This document shows positions 1 to 5,805 of a DNA stretch of 7,117 nt, piece by piece. The stretch is from Burkholderiaceae bacterium (lineage in GTDB: Bacteria; Pseudomonadota; Gammaproteobacteria; Burkholderiales; Burkholderiaceae_C): assembly GCA_025458585.1 (NCBI GenBank), contig JALOSD010000147.1, forward strand, positions 1 to 7,117, in the 5' to 3' direction. The number at the start of each line of letters is the position of its first letter. The first letter of the stretch is position 1. Under the pieces are notes generated by a model. It saw only the letters and a list, made by a program, of their open reading frames with translations. It did no database searches and was not told the DNA's origin. Position numbers and translations under genes: made by a program.

Positions 1-44
1 GGCTGCGCGAGCGCGACGCCGGGCGGCGTGACGCCGGCCGCTGA
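1..44 (+). CDS. Possible 3' end of an upstream gene (partial)
   Basis: Frame 3 runs open from the left edge to a TGA at 42-44 and reads LRERDAGRRDAGR. Twelve of its 13 sense codons end in G or C, which matches the coding frames elsewhere. The stop lies 9 bases before the Shine-Dalgarno sequence of the HIT gene, so an upstream gene of the same operon could end here. The stretch is too short to name a family, and in DNA this GC-rich a 13-codon open frame can occur by chance. Confidence 0.3.
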   Translation, partial: LRERDAGRRDAGR

Positions 45-53
45 TTCCCTCTC

Positions 54-60
54 GAAGGAG
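54..60 (+). promoter_or_regulatory. Shine-Dalgarno sequence of the HIT gene
   Basis: GAAGGAG lies 6 bases before the ATG at 67. It contains the full AAGGAG core. It decides the start: a GTG at 28 in the same frame would add 13 residues but has no ribosome binding site and would run through this motif. Confidence 0.85.
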
Positions 61-66
61 CCACCG

Positions 67-480
67 ATGCCGACCGTGTTCGAGCGCCTGCAGTCGGGCG
101 AGCTGCCGTGCGCGAAGGTCTACGAAGACGACCTCGTGTTCGCGTTCATGGATGCCGGGCAGGTCAACGACGGTCACGTCATCGTCGCGACGAAGCGCCC
201 CTGCGCGACGCTGATGGACGCCACCGACGACGAGGCGGCGGCGCTGATGCGCGCCGCGCGCCGCGTCGCGCTCGCGGTCGAGGCGGCGTTCGCGCCGGCC
301 GGCGTCACCGTGCTGCAGGCCAACCGCGCCGCTGGTTTCCAGACCGTGCCGCACCTGCATCTGCACGTGTTGCCGCGTCACGAGGGCGACGGCGTCACGC
401 TCGGCTGGCCGCGCCGCGAGCCCGGCATCGACCGGCTGCGCGAACTGGCCGCGCAGCTCGTGCCGCACCTGCCGCGCTAG
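67..480 (+). CDS. HIT-family nucleotide hydrolase/transferase
   Basis: This 137-residue protein belongs to the histidine triad superfamily, small cytoplasmic enzymes that hydrolyse nucleoside phosphoramidates or related nucleotidyl compounds (Hint/Fhit-like). The signature HLHLHVL is at residues 96-102, with the triad at His96, His98 and His100, of which the middle histidine is the usual nucleophile. Other family landmarks are the N-terminal FERLQSGELPCAKVYEDD (residues 5-22), AFMD (26-29), GHVIVATKRP (36-45) and the Asn at 86 before the triad. The length is normal for a single-domain bacterial HIT protein. The ATG at 67 is chosen for its Shine-Dalgarno sequence and because the family homology begins there. 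The gene converges on the membrane-protein gene with only 33 bases between the two stops. The physiological substrate cannot be told from the sequence. Confidence 0.93.
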   Translation: MPTVFERLQSGELPCAKVYEDDLVFAFMDAGQVNDGHVIVATKRPCATLMDATDDEAAALMRAARRVALAVEAAFAPAGVTVLQANRAAGFQTVPHLHLHVLPRHEGDGVTLGWPRREPGIDRLRELAAQLVPHLPR

Positions 481-513
481 GCCGGCGGCGCCTCGCGCGA
501 GACGGCGAGACGC

Positions 514-783
514 TCAGGCGCGCGGCGGCGCCCGGCGCGCCATGCGCCACAGCCGCCAGGCGAGCAGCGCGAGCGGCGCGGCGTGGAACACGAGGTCGAA
601 GATGTCGATCGGCCGCGTCAGCGTGCCGCCGGCGAGCATCTTCAGCTTCTCCCACAGGTGCGGCTCGGGAAAGAGCGGCGCGACGGCGAGCCAGCCGGCG
701 ATCGCGACGAGCCACGGCAGCGGGATGCGGTCGAGCCACGCGCCGAGCGAGCCCGGGCGCGGCTTCGGATCGGCGGCGCTCAT
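514..783 (-). CDS. Small two-helix membrane protein
   Basis: The 89-residue product has two hydrophobic segments: about residues 22-40 (LPWLVAIAGWLAVAPLF) and about 63-81 (FDLVFHAAPLALLAWRLW). A conserved-looking middle stretch joins them, EPHLWEKLKMLAGGTLTRPI, and the C-terminus is basic (RMARRAPPR). Both ends probably face the cytoplasm under the positive-inside rule. I recall similar short Burkholderiales proteins, sometimes labelled RND transporter, but it is far too small to be an RND pump and I would not carry that name over. It starts 43 bases after the malate synthase stop on the same strand, so it is likely the last gene of that transcript. No good Shine-Dalgarno sequence precedes the ATG. 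The two-helix fold is well supported; the function is unknown. Confidence 0.75.
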   Translation of the reverse strand: MSAADPKPRPGSLGAWLDRIPLPWLVAIAGWLAVAPLFPEPHLWEKLKMLAGGTLTRPIDIFDLVFHAAPLALLAWRLWRMARRAPPRA

Positions 784-826
784 CGCGCCGCCCGGTGCAC
801 GCCGCGGCGCCGGGGCCAGGCCGCCT

Positions 827-2950
827 TCACGCCGCCGCCTTGACCTTCAGCCGCCACGCGTGCAGCAGCGGCTCGGTGTAGCCGCTGGGCTGCTCCTGGC
901 CCCTGAAGACGAGGTCGAGCGCCGCCCGGTAGGCGAAGCTGTCGTCCCAGTGCCCGGCCATCGGCTTGTAGAACGGGTCGCCGGCGTTCTGCTGGTCGAC
1001 CACGGCCGCCATGCGGCGGAACGTGGCGTGGACCTGCTCGGGCGTGACGACGCCGTGCAGCAGCCAGTTGGCGATGTGCTGGCTCGAGATGCGCAGCGTC
1101 GCGCGGTCTTCCATCAGGCCGACGTTGTGGATGTCGGGCACCTTCGAGCAGCCCACGCCCTGGTCGACCCAGCGCACCACGTAGCCGAGGATGCCCTGGA
1201 CATTGTTGTCCAGCTCCTGCTGCACCTCCGGCGGCGTCCAGAACGGCAGCAGCGCCACCGGCACCTGCAGGATCGCGTCGAGAAGCTTCTCCTCCACCAT
1301 CCGGGCCTTGGGGCCGCGCGCGAAGGCCTCCATGCTCTCCTGCAGCGCGGCGACGTCGACCTGGTGGTAGTGCAGCGCGTGCAGCGTGGCGGCGGTGGGA
1401 CTGGGCACCCACGCCGTGTTCGCGCCCGACTGCGGGTGCGCGATCTTCTCCTTCAGCATGTCGGCCATCAGGTCGGGCATGGCCCACATGCCCTTGCCGA
1501 TCTGGGCGCGGCCGCGCAGCCCGCACGCCAGGCCGATCTGCACGTTGTTGAACTCGTAGGCGCGCAGCCAGTTGGACATCTTCATGCGCGGCTTGCGCAC
1601 CATCGGCCCGGCGTGCATGGCGGTGTGGATCTCGTCGCCGGTGCGGTCGAGGAAGCCGGTGTTGATGAACGCCACGCGGTGCTGCGCGGCCTCGATGCAG
1701 GCCCTCAGGTTCACGCTGGTGCGCCGCTCCTCGTCCATGATGCCGAGCTTGACGGTGTTCTCGGCCAGCCCGAGCAGTGCCTCGACGCGGCTGAAGAGCT
1801 CGCCGGCGAAGGCCACTTCGGCGGGGCCGTGCATCTTCGGCTTGACGATGTAGACGCTGCCGGTGCGCGTGTTGTGCAGCCCCGGCGTGCCCAGGCGCTT
1901 GAGGTCGTGCAGCGCGATCGCCGTCGTGACGACGGCGTCGAGGATGCCTTCCGGGATCTCGCTGCGGTCGCCGAGCAGGACCGCCGGGTTGGTCATCAGG
2001 TGGCCGACGTTGCGCACGAACAGAAGCGAGCGGCCGTGCAGCGTGACCGGCTTGCCGTCGGCGCCGGTGTAGGTGCGGTCGGCGTCGAGCCGGCGCGTGA
2101 AGGTCTTGCCGCCCTTGCTGACCTCCTCGGTCAGCGTGCCGCGCAGGATGCCCAGCCAGTTGCGGTACGCCAGCACCTTGTCGTCGCCGTCGACCACGGC
2201 CACCGAGTCCTCGAGGTCGAGAATCGTCGACACCGCGGCTTCGAGCACGACCAGCAGCACCGCCGTCGGCGCCGAAGCCTCGCCCTGGATGCCGACGAAG
2301 GCGGCCGGGTCGGCCAGCGCGGTGGTCGTGCCGTCCTTCAGCGCCACGACGAGCTGGCCACCCTCGACGCGATACGCGGTGGCGTTGCGGTGCGAGCCGG
2401 TGGCCAGCGGCGCGGCCTGGTCGAGCACGCCGCGGGCGAAGTCGATCACTTTCTGCCCGCGCACCGGGTTGTAGCCGGGGCCCTTCTCGGCACCGCCGGC
2501 CTCGGGGATCGCGTCGGTGCCGTACAGCGCGTCGTACAGCGAGCCCCAGCGCGCGTTGGCAGCGTTGAGCGCGTAGCGCGCGTTGGTGATCGGCACCACC
2601 AGCTGGGGCCCGGCCTGGCGCGCCAGCTCGTCGTCCACGTTGACCGTGCGGCACTGCACCGGGCCCGGGTCCTCGACGAGGTAGCCGATGCGCTTCAGGA
2701 ACGCCCGGTAGGCGGGCATGTCGCCGATCGCTCCCGGGTTGGCCTTGTGCCAGGCGTCAAGCTCGAGCTGCAGGCGGTCGCGCTCGGCCAGCAGCGCGCG
2801 GTTCTTCGGCGCCAGGTCGTGCGCCAGCGCGTCGAAGCCGGCCCAGAACGCCGCCGGGTCGACGCCGGTGCCGGGCAGCACCTCCTCGTCGATGAAGCGG
2901 GCCAGGGGCGTGGCCACCTGCAGGCGGTGGCGGACGGTGCGTGCGGTCAT
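827..2950 (-). CDS. glcB: Malate synthase G
   Basis: The enzyme condenses glyoxylate with acetyl-CoA and water to give malate and CoA in the cytoplasm, for growth on glycolate, glyoxylate or C2 compounds. The 707 residues match the roughly 720-740 of the monomeric G isoform, not the shorter A isoform. Active-site motifs stand in the expected order: FVRNVGHLMT (311-320) with the catalytic Arg313; SVYIVKPKMHGP (365-376); GIMDEERRT (403-411) with magnesium ligand Glu407; INTGFLDRTGDE (429-440) with ligand Asp435; GCSKVPDIHNVGLMEDRATL (600-619) with the catalytic base Asp615 and Cys601. Residue roles are assigned by matching motifs to the E. coli and M. tuberculosis enzymes from memory. The ATG at 2950 has GGAG 7 bases upstream. 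The dehalogenase gene ends 34 bases before it, so the two are probably cotranscribed. No key residue is missing. Confidence 0.98.
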   Translation of the reverse strand: MTARTVRHRLQVATPLARFIDEEVLPGTGVDPAAFWAGFDALAHDLAPKNRALLAERDRLQLELDAWHKANPGAIGDMPAYRAFLKRIGYLVEDPGPVQCRTVNVDDELARQAGPQLVVPITNARYALNAANARWGSLYDALYGTDAIPEAGGAEKGPGYNPVRGQKVIDFARGVLDQAAPLATGSHRNATAYRVEGGQLVVALKDGTTTALADPAAFVGIQGEASAPTAVLLVVLEAAVSTILDLEDSVAVVDGDDKVLAYRNWLGILRGTLTEEVSKGGKTFTRRLDADRTYTGADGKPVTLHGRSLLFVRNVGHLMTNPAVLLGDRSEIPEGILDAVVTTAIALHDLKRLGTPGLHNTRTGSVYIVKPKMHGPAEVAFAGELFSRVEALLGLAENTVKLGIMDEERRTSVNLRACIEAAQHRVAFINTGFLDRTGDEIHTAMHAGPMVRKPRMKMSNWLRAYEFNNVQIGLACGLRGRAQIGKGMWAMPDLMADMLKEKIAHPQSGANTAWVPSPTAATLHALHYHQVDVAALQESMEAFARGPKARMVEEKLLDAILQVPVALLPFWTPPEVQQELDNNVQGILGYVVRWVDQGVGCSKVPDIHNVGLMEDRATLRISSQHIANWLLHGVVTPEQVHATFRRMAAVVDQQNAGDPFYKPMAGHWDDSFAYRAALDLVFRGQEQPSGYTEPLLHAWRLKVKAAA

Positions 2951-2957
2951 GGCGAAA

Positions 2958-2961
2958 CTCC
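2958..2961 (-). promoter_or_regulatory. Shine-Dalgarno sequence of glcB
   Basis: On the minus strand GGAG lies 7 bases before the ATG at 2950-2948, within the 34-base gap after the dehalogenase stop. It supports this start and independent ribosome entry on a shared mRNA. Confidence 0.7.
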
Positions 2962-2984
2962 GGGGGCAGGGGGCGAAGCGCCGG

Positions 2985-3668
2985 TCAGGGCGCCGGAAAG
3001 AAATCGAGCACGTCGCGCAGACTCGTGCCCACGCGCGTCGGTTCGGTGTCGAGCGGTTCGAGCGGCAGGCCGCCGCGGTTGACCCACAGCGTCACGTAGC
3101 CGTACCAGGTCGCGCCGATCGCGTCCCAGCCGTTGCTCGAGACGAACAGGATCTGGCGTGCCGGCAGGCCGAGCGCCTGCGGCCCGAGCGCGTAGACGGC
3201 GGGGTCGGTCTTGTAGCGCTGCACGGCATCGGCGGACAGCAGCGGGTCGAGCAGGTCGGCGATGCCGGCGCTGCGCACGGCGACCTCGAGCATCGACGGG
3301 TCGCCGTTCGAGAGGATGCCGGCGCGGACGCCGCGGCGCCGCAGCGCCTGCAGCACGTCGCGGTTCTCGGGGAACGCGCTCAGGTGCCGGTACTGGTTCA
3401 TCAGGCGGTCTTCGGCGTCGCGGCCGAGGCCGAGACCGAGCCGCTGCGCGGCGTAGCGCAGGCCGGCGCGCGTCAGGTCCCAGAACGGGCGGTAGCGAGC
3501 ACTCATCGACGTCAGCCGCGTGTACTCGATCTGCTTGTCGCGCCACAGCTGCGCGAGCGCGTCGCCGCGGCCGGGGAACAGCTGCTCGGCGAGCAGGGCG
3601 ACGCTGTAGACGTCGAACAGCGTGCCGTAGGCGTCGAAGAGGACGGCGCGCGGCGCAGGGGCAGTCAT
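2985..3668 (-). CDS. (S)-2-haloacid dehalogenase, HAD type II
   Basis: This 227-residue HAD-superfamily enzyme replaces the halogen of a 2-haloalkanoic acid with hydroxyl, for example chloroacetate to glycolate. The residues known from Pseudomonas L-DEX are all present at a constant offset of two: nucleophile Asp12 in LFDAYGTLFD (10-19), Thr16, Arg43 in WRDKQIEYT, Ser120 in LSNGD (119-123), Lys153 and Tyr159 in YKTDPAVY (152-159), then Ser177, Asn179 and Asp182 in VSSNGWDAIGA (176-186). An intact set argues for a true dehalogenase, not a generic HAD phosphatase, though natural substrates of such chromosomal copies are often unknown. The ATG at 3668 is taken because the HAD fold begins 8 residues later. 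There is no Shine-Dalgarno sequence; TACAGT, a weak -10-like hexamer, lies only 7 bases upstream (3681-3676). The gene leads the glcB row and diverges from the phospholipase gene. Confidence 0.95.
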   Translation of the reverse strand: MTAPAPRAVLFDAYGTLFDVYSVALLAEQLFPGRGDALAQLWRDKQIEYTRLTSMSARYRPFWDLTRAGLRYAAQRLGLGLGRDAEDRLMNQYRHLSAFPENRDVLQALRRRGVRAGILSNGDPSMLEVAVRSAGIADLLDPLLSADAVQRYKTDPAVYALGPQALGLPARQILFVSSNGWDAIGATWYGYVTLWVNRGGLPLEPLDTEPTRVGTSLRDVLDFFPAP

Positions 3669-3854
3669 CGACAAGACTGTAGGCGCAAGCGCGGCGTGCA
3701 TTGGCTGCCGAATGCCGCGGGCATCTTTGCGTTGAGCGCAGCCAATACGCTGCCCCGGCCAGGACGGGCTGAAGTCGGCGCCAGTCATGCCGACATTGCC
3801 GACAGGGGCAGGCGGCGCGACGGCGCCGCGGCCCGCCCTGCCGACCCCACCACG
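3669..3854. promoter_or_regulatory. Divergent intergenic region between dehalogenase and phospholipase genes
   Basis: These 186 bases separate two genes transcribed away from each other, so promoters for both should lie here or close by. The left half (about 3670-3750) is less GC-rich than the coding DNA and holds a 9-bp inverted repeat. The right half (about 3750-3854) is very GC-rich and holds a possible short leader ORF. I found no textbook -35/-10 pair for either direction. Confidence 0.6.
3700..3746. repeat. 9-bp perfect inverted repeat, candidate operator
   Basis: ATTGGCTGC at 3700-3708 is matched by its exact complement GCAGCCAAT at 3738-3746, leaving 29 bases between the arms and 38 bases from arm to arm. 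A shorter dyad, ATGCC-GCG-GGCAT (3712-3724), lies inside. The location in the divergent gap, upstream of the dehalogenase row, suits a regulator binding site such as a LysR dimer pair. This is inference; a chance repeat is possible. Confidence 0.4.
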
Positions 3855-3858
3855 ATGA
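3787..3858 (+). CDS. Possible 23-codon leader ORF overlapping the phospholipase start
   Basis: An ATG at 3787 opens a frame of 23 codons, MPTLPTGAGGATAPR followed by PALPTPPR. Its TGA (3856-3858) overlaps the phospholipase ATG (3855-3857) as ATGA. Seven of the 23 residues are proline, including a PP pair two codons before the stop. The phospholipase ATG has no Shine-Dalgarno sequence, so coupled re-initiation after this ORF is conceivable. The leader has no strong ribosome binding site of its own, and short open frames are common in DNA this GC-rich, so it may be fortuitous. Confidence 0.25.
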   Translation: MPTLPTGAGGATAPRPALPTPPR

Positions 3859-5774
3859 CCCAGCACCGGCTGTTGCGCCGCCACCTCGAAGCGCTGCTCG
3901 GCGAAGGCGAGCGCGCGCTCGTCGACGCCCTCCAGGCGCAGGTGCGCGTCGTCGAGATCGCCGGCGGCCGGACGCTGATGCGCCAGGGCGACGCCGGCGA
4001 TGCGATGTACCTCGTCGTCAGCGGGCGCCTGCGCGCGTTCGTCGACGCCGACGGCACGCCGCGCCACGTCGGCGATGCGACGCGCGGCCAGGTCGTCGGC
4101 GAGCGCAGCCTCTACACCGGCACGCCGCGCTCGGCCACCGTCGTCGCGGTGCGCGACTCGGTGCTCGCGCGCCTCGACGCGGCCGACTTCGAGCGCCTGC
4201 TGCCCCGCCACCCGGCGCTGTCGGTCGCGCTCGCGCGCCACGTGTTCGGCCGCCATCCGGTCGACGGCGCCGCGCCGCCGCCGCTGCGCCCGGCGACGAT
4301 GGCGCTGCTGCCGATCACCGCCGGCGTCGACGCGCTCGAGTTCGCGCACCGGCTCGCGGCGGCACTGGCGCCGATCGGTCGCGCCGCCGTTGTCGACGCC
4401 GGGCGCGTCGACCACGACCTCGGCGAGGCCGGCGTCGCACGGCGCGACGCCGGCGACGCCGACGCCAACCGGCGCATCGCGCTGCGGCTCGACGAGATCG
4501 AGGCGACGCACGACTTCGTGCTGCTCGTCGGCGACGCCGAGCCGACGGCGTGGACGCACCGCTGCAGCCGGCACGCCGACGAGGTCCTGCTGCTCGCCGA
4601 CGCGTCGTGCGAGCCGGCGCTGCACCCGAACGAGCTCGAGTGCCTCGGCGCCCGGCCGGCACCCGGGCGGGCCACCGAGGTGCTCGTGCTGCTGCACCCG
4701 GCCGGTGCACGTTCGCCGCGCGGCACCCGCGCGTGGCTCGCACGCCGGCCGGTCGCCGACCACGTCCACGTGCGCCCCGACGTCGCGCGGGACCTGGCCC
4801 GCCTGGCGCGGCTGCAGAGCCGCACCGCGGTCGGCCTCGTGTTCGCCGGCGGCGGCGCGCGCGGCTTCGCCCACCTGGGCGTGTACCGTGCGCTGCGCGA
4901 GCGCGGCATCGAGATCGACTGCGTCGGCGGCACGAGCATCGGCGCCGTGATGGCGACCTACGTCGCGTCCGACGAGCCTCCCGACGTCGTCGAGGCCAAT
5001 GCCCGGCGTGCGTTCGCGACCAATCCGACCGGCGACTTCGACTGGCTGCCGCTGCTCGCGCTCGCGCGCGGGCGCCGCCTGCGCGCGACGCTGCGCCAGG
5101 CGATCGAGGCGCTCGTCGGCTTCGACGCCGACGTCGAGGACCTGTGGAAGAACCACTACGGCGTCGCGACGAACGTGTCGCAGGCGCGCGAGCAGGTGCT
5201 GCGCCGCGGCAACCTCGTGCGCGCGCTGCTGGCCACGATCGCGATTCCCGGCGCGCTGCCGCCGGTGGCGTGCGATGGCGACCTGCTGTGCGACGGTGGC
5301 ACGTTCAACAACTTCCCGGTCGACGTGATGCGCGCGATGCGCGGCGTCGGCCGCGTCATCGGCGTCGACCTCGACCGCCCCGAGACCGTCGCCGTCGACG
5401 GCGACGAGCTGCCCGGTCGCCTGGCGCTGCTGCGCGACCGCCTGCGTCCGCGCCGCCACCGCCGCCTGCGCCTGCCGTGGCTGCCCGGCTACCTGCGGCG
5501 GGTGACGACGTTGTACAGCACGTCGCGCCAGCGCGAGGCGCAGACGATGACCGACCTGTGCTTCCAGCCGCCGCTCGAGCGCGTCGGGCTGATGGACTGG
5601 CACCGCTTCGACCGCATCCTCGGGCAGGGCTACCGCCACGCCTGCGCCCGGCTCGACGCCGCCGCCGACGAGTGGCGGTCGTGGCCGACGGCGCGCATGT
5701 CGACGCCGGGACCGCATCGCGTCGCGGCCGATTCAATGCCTGTTCTTAGCTTATCTGGCGAACCCGCGGCTTGA
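3855..5774 (+). CDS. NTE-type patatin phospholipase with cyclic-nucleotide-binding domain
   Basis: The 639-residue protein joins an N-terminal cyclic-nucleotide-binding domain (about residues 15-125) to a C-terminal patatin lipase (about 328-500) through a 200-residue linker. The lipase has the oxyanion loop GGGARG (332-337), nucleophile Ser361 in GTSIG, and the dyad Asp480 in DGGTFNN. In the regulatory domain, GERSLYTGTPRSATV keeps Glu83 and Arg92, the phosphate-cassette residues that contact cAMP or cGMP. The linker motif WTHRCSRHADEVLLLAD and the later LMDWHRFDRILGQGYRHA resemble animal neuropathy target esterase (PNPLA6), which also carries such domains. The likely role is hydrolysis of (lyso)phospholipids at the membrane surface, controlled by a nucleotide; no membrane helix or signal peptide is seen. 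The ATG at 3855 lacks a Shine-Dalgarno sequence but starts the domain correctly. The last 14 residues (626-639) use codons rare here (TCA, CCT, GTT, CTT, TTA, TCT, GCT) and look like read-through into non-coding DNA. Confidence 0.93.
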   Translation: MTQHRLLRRHLEALLGEGERALVDALQAQVRVVEIAGGRTLMRQGDAGDAMYLVVSGRLRAFVDADGTPRHVGDATRGQVVGERSLYTGTPRSATVVAVRDSVLARLDAADFERLLPRHPALSVALARHVFGRHPVDGAAPPPLRPATMALLPITAGVDALEFAHRLAAALAPIGRAAVVDAGRVDHDLGEAGVARRDAGDADANRRIALRLDEIEATHDFVLLVGDAEPTAWTHRCSRHADEVLLLADASCEPALHPNELECLGARPAPGRATEVLVLLHPAGARSPRGTRAWLARRPVADHVHVRPDVARDLARLARLQSRTAVGLVFAGGGARGFAHLGVYRALRERGIEIDCVGGTSIGAVMATYVASDEPPDVVEANARRAFATNPTGDFDWLPLLALARGRRLRATLRQAIEALVGFDADVEDLWKNHYGVATNVSQAREQVLRRGNLVRALLATIAIPGALPPVACDGDLLCDGGTFNNFPVDVMRAMRGVGRVIGVDLDRPETVAVDGDELPGRLALLRDRLRPRRHRRLRLPWLPGYLRRVTTLYSTSRQREAQTMTDLCFQPPLERVGLMDWHRFDRILGQGYRHACARLDAAADEWRSWPTARMSTPGPHRVAADSMPVLSLSGEPAA

Positions 5775-5782
5775 TCTGGAAC
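5742..5782. promoter_or_regulatory. Candidate LysR operator: repeated half-sites
   Basis: Two similar elements, TTATCTGGCGAAC (5751-5763) and TTGATCTGGAAC (5771-5782), share ATCTGG 21 bases apart, about two helical turns. GTTC at 5742-5745 and GAAC at 5760-5763 form a dyad with a 14-base spacer. LysR proteins usually bind such spaced sites just upstream of their own gene, which fits here. The stretch is AT-richer than anything nearby and overlaps the last codons of the phospholipase gene. Confidence 0.35.
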
Positions 5783-5799
5783 TTTGCGGCGCGTATTCT
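5771..5799 (+). promoter_or_regulatory. Predicted sigma-70 promoter of the LysR gene
   Basis: TTGATC (5771-5776) and TATTCT (5794-5799) are separated by exactly 17 bases and each match four of six consensus positions. Transcription would start near 5805-5807, at or next to the GTG start codon, giving a leaderless or nearly leaderless mRNA. The absence of any Shine-Dalgarno sequence before the GTG agrees with this. Confidence 0.45.
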
Positions 5800-5805
5800 T
5801 GCCGC

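Noticed and set aside
28..66. GTG at 28 as the start of the HIT gene
   Set aside because: It has no ribosome binding site, adds residues not typical of the family and runs through a strong Shine-Dalgarno sequence placed 6 bases before the ATG at 67.
492..501. Palindrome CTCGCGCGAG between the converging HIT and membrane-protein genes, considered as a terminator
   Set aside because: The stem is only 3-5 bp with little or no loop and there is no T-run. Self-complementary GC words are expected at this base composition.
542..3082. An open frame of 846 codons on the plus strand across the glcB gene
   Set aside because: It is antisense to malate synthase G, whose catalytic motifs are complete. 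The product is low-complexity, rich in Arg, His, Val and Ala, the usual shadow of a high-GC gene.
2718..3854. An upstream in-frame extension of the phospholipase by up to 379 residues
   Set aside because: It overlaps the dehalogenase gene and the 5' end of glcB antisense and encodes Arg/Ala/Val-rich sequence with no domain. The cyclic-nucleotide domain starts naturally from the ATG at 3855.
2985..5717. An open frame of 910 codons on the minus strand across the phospholipase gene, continuous with the dehalogenase
   Set aside because: Only its last 227 codons encode a recognisable protein. The rest is antisense to a complete phospholipase and has shadow composition. It is not a dehalogenase fusion.
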